NCBI GenBank assembly: GCA_022702705.1 | Contig: CM040430.1 | Location: forward strand, 79,921,239-79,985,238 | From: Papilionanthe hookeriana x Papilionanthe teres | Lineage: Eukaryota > Streptophyta > Magnoliopsida > Asparagales > Orchidaceae | Reading direction: 5' to 3' | Length of the DNA: 64,000 nucleotides | Shown: piece after piece, positions 41,201 to 51,451 of the stretch | Layout of the letters: every line of letters starts with the position of its first letter | Numbering within the stretch: the first letter of the stretch is position 1 | Position numbers and translations under genes: made by a program | The notes under the pieces: model-generated | What the model was told of the DNA's origin: nothing | Databases searched by the model: none | The model's input: the letters and a program-made list of their open reading frames with translations, nothing else

Positions 41201-44200
41201 TGAAGATGTATAACTGTTACCTAAGATACGAATTCTAATTCCTTTATAATTGCATTAGCATGAGGCTATGCAAACCTATAATGGCTAAGAGAAGTTAAAG
41301 CTTAAATAAAGTATGTTCTTGATTTTCTAAAAAAGTTGTGATGAGTGATTGTAAGTTTGCAGACACTCCAATTGAACCCAATCAAAAACTGGGAGATGGA
41401 AGGAAGGTGACCAAGTGAATACAGCTCGGCATCAAAAGTTGGTGGAAAAGTTGATATACTTATCACATATACGGTCAGATACCATCTTTTCTATAAGTTC
41501 AGTAAGTCAATTTACGCATTTGCCCTCTAAGAAATACCCTGAAGTTGTTGACAGGATTCTTAGATACCTAAAAAGTATACCAAGGATTTATTTTTTCAGA
41601 AGACCACACAATAGATCATAGAGGCATACACCGATGTAGATTGGGCGGGCTCAGTTGTTGACAAGAGATCGACGTCCGAATATTGTACTTATGTTTGATG
41701 AAATTTGGTTACATGGAGAAGAAACAGAATTTGGTGGCAAGCAGTAGTGTCGGGAGTATGTGAGATGTTATGGCTAAAGAGAATTCTTGAAGAGCTGCGG
41801 ATCCCAATAAACATGCCAATGAAGTTGTACTATGACAACAAAGCTGACACAAGCATTGCAGAAAAAACCAGTGCAACATGATCGCACAATATATGTGGAG
41901 ATTGATAGACATTTCATAAAAGAGATGATTGATTGCAGAGCTATTTGCATGTCATTTACCTCTACTGTTCAACAAGTAATGAATACCTTCACCAAAAAAC
42001 TCTTCAAGCCTAATTTTGAGTTCTTTGTAAGCAATTTGGGCTTCAAAGATATCCATACTCCAACTTGAGGGGAAGTATTTGATTTTTAGGAAGATTTTAT
42101 TTGTAGTATATTCAATTATTAATATTTTTTTATTTCTAAAAAGTTAGAATTATCGGTATGTCATAATTCATGTTTCTTTCATTTATCATGGGGAGTTATG
42201 ACTAAATTTATTATTTTTTTAAAGTGAGAGCCATCCATCCCCCTCTATTATCATATAATTGTTTTTTATGAAATTGAAGAAGAATAATTATTTTCCCATC
42301 TCAAAAATTAAAATATGCATATTTCATACGTTTTCAAAATAACCAAAAGTTCATCATATTTACAATTACAGCAAGTAAACTACCATTCTAGGCATGCATT
42401 CAAAGATGGATTAGGTTCAACCCATTATGAGCCGGTCAAGCTCCTAACATGATGGGGATTGCATAACAATATAAGTCATGCTACAATGGCTGGCTTTTTA
42501 GTGGTTATACACTAATAGCTTTTGAGAAGGTAGATTTGTGTATTATTTCACGGTCATTCTAATGCTTTTAAAAAATCGTAAGATCCTATATATGCCTCAA
42601 CATTATAAAAGGAACAAGCTAATGTTTTCTAAAAAAATTCAAAATTCCTAAATTTCCTACTATCTTCTAGCAAAATTTTTCAAGTCATTTAAAAAGGCCT
42701 AAAATACTTTCTCCAAAATTATATTTTCTCCAAAGCATACAAATTCAAAGCCACGTCATTTGCAACCCATAGTGGAGTTGTACAATTAATCAAAGTTGTT
42801 TATAAGAATGATTTTGGTTTATAAGACTGATGTTGGTTTATAAGACTGATGTTGGTTTATAAGTCTGGTTTTGATTTTATGTCAGATGTATATTTTGTAA
42901 GACTTTATTAGTTTATTATATAGAATATATTCATAGTTTCCTAAGTTAATTTTCATTTGTTATGCCTTTCGAAAGAGTCAAATAGTTTTAATTTGTAACT
43001 TAGAGATTCAATTGAATCGACTTTAAAGAAGAGTTTAATGTGACGCGGGGTTGCATTTCCCGTAGGGTCGAGCGCGACAATTTGTCGGTCCAGCCTCCAC
43101 ACTGAACCGGCCGGTCCGTTCACCCCCTATTATCACACTCCGTCGCCCCCCGCCCCTACCCCCTTTCATCCTGCGCTAGATTCACACGCCTCTTCTCTCT
43201 CGTGCGCTAATTCCCTGTCGCTCCTAGCCGTTGGAGCAAGTTGTTTCTCTCTTCAATTTCTTTCACCTCATTCCTTAAATCACACAAAAGCTGATTATAC
43301 CTAGGGAAAAAACATGCATAAATAGTAGGGAAAGAGGGACCAACAAAGGCAAGATCCTCTAGTTTCAGGTTTGCCACGACGACGTTCCCCTCCAAAGGGA
43401 CTGTATCCGACGGCGAGAGTTACTTCGGCTGTACCGCGCCTGAGGTGGTGATTATCTCACTCTATCATCGCTGCCAACCACTCATACGCCTTCTCCAGCA
43501 GGCCGCGGGTCCCTCCCTTCCCAACTCCTCTCCAGACGCTCTCGGCCATCTCTGCGCCTCTCCTAGTCAGTCGCAACACTTCCAAGTTCCACTCAGCCTG
43601 CCTTTACTTGTTGCCTTTCATTCATGCGCCTTCCCCGTATGCTGCAACACCTCCAGACTTTCACAACAGCCTCTGCAATCCCTCCCGGCGCTCATTCCAG
43701 CAAGTTGTTGTACCTGCAGCCAATCCCTGACACCCCTCTAACAATGACGTCCCTCCGACATCCTCCTAACCGCCACCGGCACTTCCCCAACCCTTGCGGC
43801 AGAGTCTCAGCCACATCCTGGCACTGTCCAAGAATGTTCCTACCCTCGTTAGTACTTATTATTAGTAATTGTTGAGTAGTTAATTCTTATATTATCATTC
43901 TCATGCTTGTGTTATTTTTTGTTTAAGAGTCCATGTTGTACTTTCTTCAAAATCAGCAATAAAATTGTGTCGTTTGAGTCGTGGATTGGGTTTCCTCTGG
44001 TATCATAATGATTTTCTGCAATGACACAAGGAACAAAAGTGTAAAAATTGTGGTTGCATGTTTTAGGATAGGAGAATCCTCGTTCGAGAAAAGGACCAAG
44101 CATGGAGAAAAATCAAGAGTTGGCCGAACCACATAAATATCATTAAGTTATTCTTTGCAAAATTTCTTCACATATCATTTCTTACTTACAAATTTTAAAT

Positions 44201-47200
44201 ATAGGAAGATATTAGCTGATTAACGAAAGAAAAGAAATATATTAAAATCTTAAGCCACCAACTCCTGTAAACTCTCAAATTCCTATAAGAAAGAATAAGA
44301 AATTATTGCCAGGAAATTTTAGTATTGCTTTAGTAGAAGCATATAAAACAAGCATCAAACAAAACTACAATAATAGTTCCATTCAATAGGACAACACAAA
44401 ACTAGTTTCAGCAATATATACCTTGCACCGAGATAATAAGTCCACAGTATTATTCTCAAGTTCTGTATCAAGGGACTCCCCCAATAAGGCTATAGAATGA
44501 ATAATCCAGTAGCACAACCAAGGTCGACTGCAGCTCATGTAATCAAATAAATAGTCATCAAGCAAGAATAAATATGAGTTTTGAAAAATTGAGACCTTAC
44601 TTCGCATCTAAGACATGGTAGGTTGGCCCCAATTGATTAAGTCCTCTTGTCAAGAATTCAATATGATTGTCACGCCAAAGCTCAAGCCTACACAGACACA
44701 CAAAAAAAGCTCAAATTATGTTGAAAAGTTCAATGAATTACTTGTACAATCAATTTTTGTTAAAGGCGATGATAATATAACCAATTTTCCAATTTAATTA
44801 AAAGCAAACAAGCTATTGTATGAAGATAATTATGTAATTTTTAAAACATTCAATTTCATAAAATGAAAAGAGTAATTAGATTTTCATTCACAATTAAGAG
44901 CTTTTTCACTCGGCGTCCTATCAACCTCATGATCCTAAGTGTTTTATCGTATGTTTATGATAAGCTTCTTAGCAGTCTAATGATATCAAACATCATTTAA
45001 TGTCATCTAATAATTTGCTAAGTATTTGATAGGTTAATTAATAAAGGAACAAACATGAAGATGATGATCCCAACAAAGCTGGCGTGATGATCTTGCAAGC
45101 TCAAAATGAATTTGAAATAAATAATTTAAAATTATCATTATCCAACTAAGAATTCATGTTCCAAGGCATAGTATAGGTTGTTTTGGAAAAAAAATATAAT
45201 TGATTGTAGATGAGTTATTTTTATCCCATGTGCAAAATGCTTAAACAAATCACAATAACTTAATTAATTATTATATTTATACAAACAAACAATTTTTAGT
45301 AACAGCTTGTTATATTTGTTTAGGATTTAATTAGAATTTTATTTATTAGCAAAATCATCATATAATGTGCAAATTTTCAGATACACATGAAACCTTTGTC
45401 AACATCCCAAAGGGCCCAATGGTGCTTTCAACTTATTAGTAACAGCTTGTTTATCAAACAAACCAAAATCTGGGTTTTGGGGTTATCCATGAAAATGGGG
45501 TTACTAGAACTGGAACCATGCTTGACAGTCTATCCTTCATAGCTTCAAACATGTACTTACACTTTTTGTATGCATATTTCATGTTGAAAATCAAGGATGC
45601 ATACAACCACATTTGCCAAAAGTATAATAATATGATTAACTTCTGTAAAGAAAATTGGGCATGTTTCTTATGCTTAGACATTTAGAAGATTTATGAGCCC
45701 CACAGATATTTCACATATTTAGATTCCCAAAGCACAACAATTATTTCAACGCCACCAATGCAAATTTTTATGAAACTAATGCTAGTGGAATGAAATTTAT
45801 TTAGGTACTAATATCAAAGATTTAGATACATAGTGTAGGTATGCCTTCATGGAGGGCCAATGAGTATATACTCTTGTGGTTTTGACTTAGCAAGAAGAGG
45901 CATTATGATGACGTATTGAACACAAGTTTATAATTAGAGAAAACTTATGATGCACAGACACTTCTAAATAAGGAGTCTTGCACTGTCGTACGCATATTAG
46001 ACACATCTCTGACACATGTCGAACACGGTATAAAAGTGTCTGATTTAAATAATATTAAGATAAAAGATGACACAGACAGGACACAGACAGGACAAGCACA
46101 GGACACATATATCCAAAATAAATGAAATAAAAATTTCTGAAAAATATTTTTATGGCTAAATTAAAATATATATTTTTATGTAAAACTAAATTTCAATTTG
46201 TATATATATATGACTCCTTACAAATATATGAACATCTGTATTTCACTTTTTAAAATTGAAAATAACGGTATATTAGATGTGATATGAAAGAATTAGGAGG
46301 CAAAAATAGAAAAATCAATATTTAGGTGTTAGATATGTAAATACATAGTTTGGTGAGGAAGAAGCCAATGATCATTTTATTTTTTTTAATGAACAGTTAT
46401 TGATTTCTATTGATTAAGAGAACATAAATCATAATGTAATACAAAGTAATATATGTTTACTTTTATACATTTTTATTATTTTTAAATACAATTTAATTAA
46501 TTTTTTTAAAATAAAACAATAAAATATATAATAATTATATCACTAAAACAGGAAACAAAAATGATGTCAAACGAGCTCTTAATTTTTAAAAGTTAGTGTT
46601 ATTAAATTTATTATTTTATCTTTTTTATTATTCTTAATATTTTATTTATTTAATTTTTATCTATCTTTTAATAATTTTATTATATGACATGTCCATGTTT
46701 AATATTTCATAAACGTGTCCCGTATCCGTGCATGGCGTGTTTGTGTCCCCGTGTTCGTATCCGTGCAACATAGAAGATAACTCAAGGTATATCCACAACC
46801 AAAGTTTGGATAACATGGTATAAGTTTATAATTCAGTATTTTTTTATCCTCATTACTTTGAAATTGTCATCAGATTAACTCCATCTCATGCAAGCTGGCC
46901 CTTTTATATTATTCTCTAAATGTCAAATATTTTTTAATGTATGAAGTCATTTCTTAAGCATTATCATTTAATGAATCGAAAAGGCAATCATGTTGCATGC
47001 TTCTAGACATTGTTGTATTAGCATGATAAATAACTAAGTATTCCTTTACTTCATTTCGCAAGTTATAGGCTTTAGTACTTAATTTTGAACATATTTCATA
47101 CTTTGTTATCACAACTAATTATCTTCCATTTTCAAGAATTTGTATCCTTTAGCATGACCCTATTCAATATTGGAAATTCACTCATTTCATGCTAGATGAA

Positions 47201-50200
47201 GTTTAACTTTCAGTAGTATACTCAGCATTTACATGTATCATCATAATTATGATTGAATGATATAGATATTTTGGTGGATAACTAATTATGTTTCATTTTT
47301 GAAATAATTTGTATGATTTAGCATGACCATATACCATGTTGAAAATTAATTAATTTTATGCTAGAAGAAGTTTGGTTCATGCTCAATATTGGCAATTTTT
47401 TAACCTCCAACCATACTGCTACCAATTGTGATTAACTAATTTGGATACATCAGCATAATTATAGTTAATGTTAAAAATTCAATTAATAAAGTATTAGATT
47501 TTTTAAAATATTAAAAGTCATTTTGGGGCAGCTATTTCATGCTTTGCTTTCCAGGAAAAGCATAATTCTATTTAAATATAGCTTCCTTGTTTTCATTTAA
47601 AAATGCATGCATCAAGCTACTTTTCATAACCAAATTTGTTTGTTTGATAGTTATAAGAAAACTTTCACCCTGAAAGAGAACATTTAATAATATCTATACA
47701 AGCTTTCAAAAAAAATCCCATCACAAAAGCCATTCAGTTACTTTGCAAAAAGCTACAATCACTTCAAATGGGCCCTAAGATTTTATTCCTGCTTCGTGTA
47801 TGCTTACAAATTCACATTTAGTTCTATCTGTGCTTAGAATTAAAAAAAACTATCTTTGGGAACTATCTTAGATGATTTCTAGGAAGTAAGGGGGCACATG
47901 ATGTAGTCAAGCTAACGCAAGTTGATTTAGGGTGCGTTTGGGGCGGCGTCCGGGCCGCGACGAGGCAGCTAGCAGCAATATACGGTCATCTGAGACGGCG
48001 TCCGGGCAGCGGCGTGGCGAGGTTTGATTAAACGTGGGCCGCGGGTTCGACCCCACGGCCCGCATTCGACGAGTGCATTTCTACGCGTTCCTCCTCGCAT
48101 TATTACCAGAATTGTATTGGAGCAATAGATGGAACACACATTGACGTAAGTGTTCAAAATAATGAGAAGGTTGCATTCATCCACCATTGAGGGAGCCCGA
48201 CGCAGAATATCATGGTCGTTTGCGACTTCAATATATACTTCACTTTTGTTATGGTCAGTTGGAAGGGCAATGCATATGACAGTACAGTTTTCAAACCTGC
48301 GATGCGGAATGTCACAAGTTCTCGCATCCTCCTGCAAGTACGCTTGAGACTCAGTTAATGTTGTAATTAACTTTTACCTCAATATTATTTATGCAATTCA
48401 CATTAGATATATACTACTTGGTTGATGATGGATATCGCATTTAAACATACATATATGTGTTGGCTCAAAAATAGATTTCTTGTTTACAAGTAGCCATATA
48501 TGTGATTTGCAAGCACAGTTCTCGCGCGAGAACTGTGCTGGCAAATCACGTACAAGTAGCAATATATGCGATTTGCCATAGACAGTTCTAACGGCACTCG
48601 CACGACACTCAGATGTGTGCTCCTTCTAGTGACACTATTGACAACATTGATAGTTATGCCTGCAACTAAAGCTTCACATGGCTTTGTCAACATGAGTCGC
48701 ATGCACTGCTTTTATCATGCTTTGTTCTCAATTTTGTCAGGGGCTAGGACACTTGTGCTGCCTGGTTTTTATCACTTGATGATATTTGCACTAATGCTGC
48801 TAGGATTTGCATCGATTTTCTCTCCATCATGCGCCTTTGTTCAACTATTCTTTTGCAAATCAAATGTGGGGCCATCACAGGACTCCATTCAGTTCAATTG
48901 ATGCCGACATCTCATGGTTCACTAGCTCCCAGAGCTAGTCGCATCACAGTAACCTCTTCGCTACCATGATAGTTGCTTTTTGCGCTCTCTCATGTTCATG
49001 ATCACGGACGGTATCTTTCGTCGACCTCTATCAGGCGACCTTTACTTTTTTATTCAATTAAGCCTCTTCGTATCACAACTTCTCATGGATGAATTCTCCA
49101 AGGAAATTGGTTTACCCCCCATGAAGTTGCCATCTCCTACCCTAGTAGTTGTTGGTGTTAGATGGGTGTTAGATGGCTAATCAGCTTACTTTTCCCTCAG
49201 TGGTTGAGCTTTTTCCACCTCTACATCTACCTTTGACTCTACACTCTTTCATGAAGGTTGTTTTTGGTTTGAATATTCTGGATGCTTTTTCCTCTCCAAT
49301 CAACAAGTCTCTATTACTATTTCATTAAACTTTAAAGAATCTTCAGCATAGACAACCCTCATCTTTCTAAGACAGGCTTGCTCTCCTTTTTCAAAACAGA
49401 AAAATCTATGATTTCTAAGCCTTTATGACTGTCACTAATTAGCAAATTCTCTATACGTTGTCCAAGCATTGAGGCAATTCACAAGAACATGTCAGATTTA
49501 ACACTATCAAGTGACTACTCGTTGAGCTTATTGACCATAGACACCATCATAAAACTGTCATTAAAGCAGATTATACAAGCTATTTTCATAATGGTCATAT
49601 CATATTAATAAGCTCCCAAATAGCAAATAGCATATTAAAATGGCTCCCCCACTTCAATTGCTCGGCGGAATCTAATATCACTCCAATTTGGATCTTCTTT
49701 TCACAACTTCGTCTGCACTACTTCAACCAATCTACATTATTCTCTTTGGCTTCAACTTCTAAAAAAACCCCTTATAGGTAGCTCGTTTGCTAGGCCCTTT
49801 GTGGCTAAGGTCTTGGTGACATTGAATGTTATTGTATTTTCTCATAAGAATGTGTATATTCTTTGTCGTCCAAACATCTACAAAAGATAGAATTTGAAAA
49901 TATGTCATCATACGCTCTTCTAGCCAAATTTTTTAACAAAATTCCATGAATGCTTCAAGGCTCATCCCAAGTTGAACAATTATCTATTTAAGCCATAGAT
50001 CTTACACCTAAAGATCCTATGAATATTTCCCTTCTATTATTCAGATTTATTCTCAAAACCAAGATCAAGGTTCAATTCCTTTTCAACTGAAAGAGGTCGA
50101 CGTTCCTGATTCTCCTAACCCCTTAGTGTTGATTACTTTATCTACTACTAAAACTATCATTGACAATTCTCTACAGGTTCTTAAAACGTCTCGACCACTA

Positions 50201-51415
50201 CTTAATTGGTGAAGAAGATAATAAATATATGTCATAATATGGTATTGAATCTAATTGCAACATTCAGAGCATCCATTTTCTATTGAATAAAAAAATCATG
50301 TTCTTTAAAACAAAGGGGACAAAAATCGTAAAAAAAAATGATCTTTCACTCTCTTATTTTATTAAGCTTCAAGCTACATAATCAAAGTTATTTTCTATCA
50401 TGTTGTAATTTTCTTATTTCTCTCGCATTTCTCTGTAAATGCCATTCATATCATAATCAATTTAATAAACTGTATTTCAAAAAAAAATTATCATAGATTA
50501 TTATACATATTATAGGATTTACGGACAATAGTGGTGCCTACAACTCCATTTCCAATTGGCTAGCTTAACTAAATTTGTGTTTTTGGTAATCTGAAAAAGT
50601 AAAATCTTGGACCAACTTGTTCGGAGTTCCAACCTATGTAGCCCAAGTATTACGGCTCAAAGATAATTGTTAAGTGAAATGAGTGAGCATATGGGATCTA
50701 AAAGCATCATTGCATGGGCAAGCCTCAAATGATTAAGGCATATACCTCTTTCTCCTAATGTAAGGCTTAAAATCCTCAGGATTGCTTGAATCTCACCCTA
50801 AGGCGAACTACAAGTTGCAACTCAAAATATGCAATTTTAAACAACTGTAAATGCTATACAAACAACCATGTAAATATTAGTTTGCCTATATTTTCATTTA
50901 TTTACCATACATTTCCTTGCTTGCACTTTGTTTTGCATGCTCAAGTGATTTGAATAATCACATGTTTATCAGCTAAACATGGTTGAGTTTACCTTCAATG
51001 TTCAACTTTATGTGAGCATCACTTGTGAGCATTACATTAATTAGTTGCCATTAGCTATGTCGTTAATGTACTAAACTTAATGTAGCTATCATTTTTTAGC
51101 AAACAATCCATCTTATACACTATAGAGGCATATTACTCGCACATTAGTTGTGCATTTCTCTCAACACTATTATGCCTACTTATGTAGACTTATTTATGTG
51201 TTGTGCATGTTATAATTGGACTTGAATCATAAGAGTTTAACAAAAAACTCCATGTAAAATGAGCACATAAAATTCACCCCCATCATATGCAACTCCAGCA
51301 TATGATCTCCTCCGTATACAGACTTTGGACAGCACTTCTGATAGGGGCCACAATGTAAAAACATACCCGATCTTGTTTAAAATAACTATACTATTACATA
51401 ATTAGTTAAAAACAA

Positions 51416-51451
<36 letters not shown>

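Noticed and set aside
43445..43875. Two overlapping plus ORFs in a GC-rich block
   Set aside because: P/S/L-rich translations in two frames of an LTR-like leader, with no conserved motif.
48566..48901. 111-codon plus ORF with hydrophobic stretches
   Set aside because: No recognisable membrane protein family and no promoter or splice context. It starts at the palindrome's flanking repeat.
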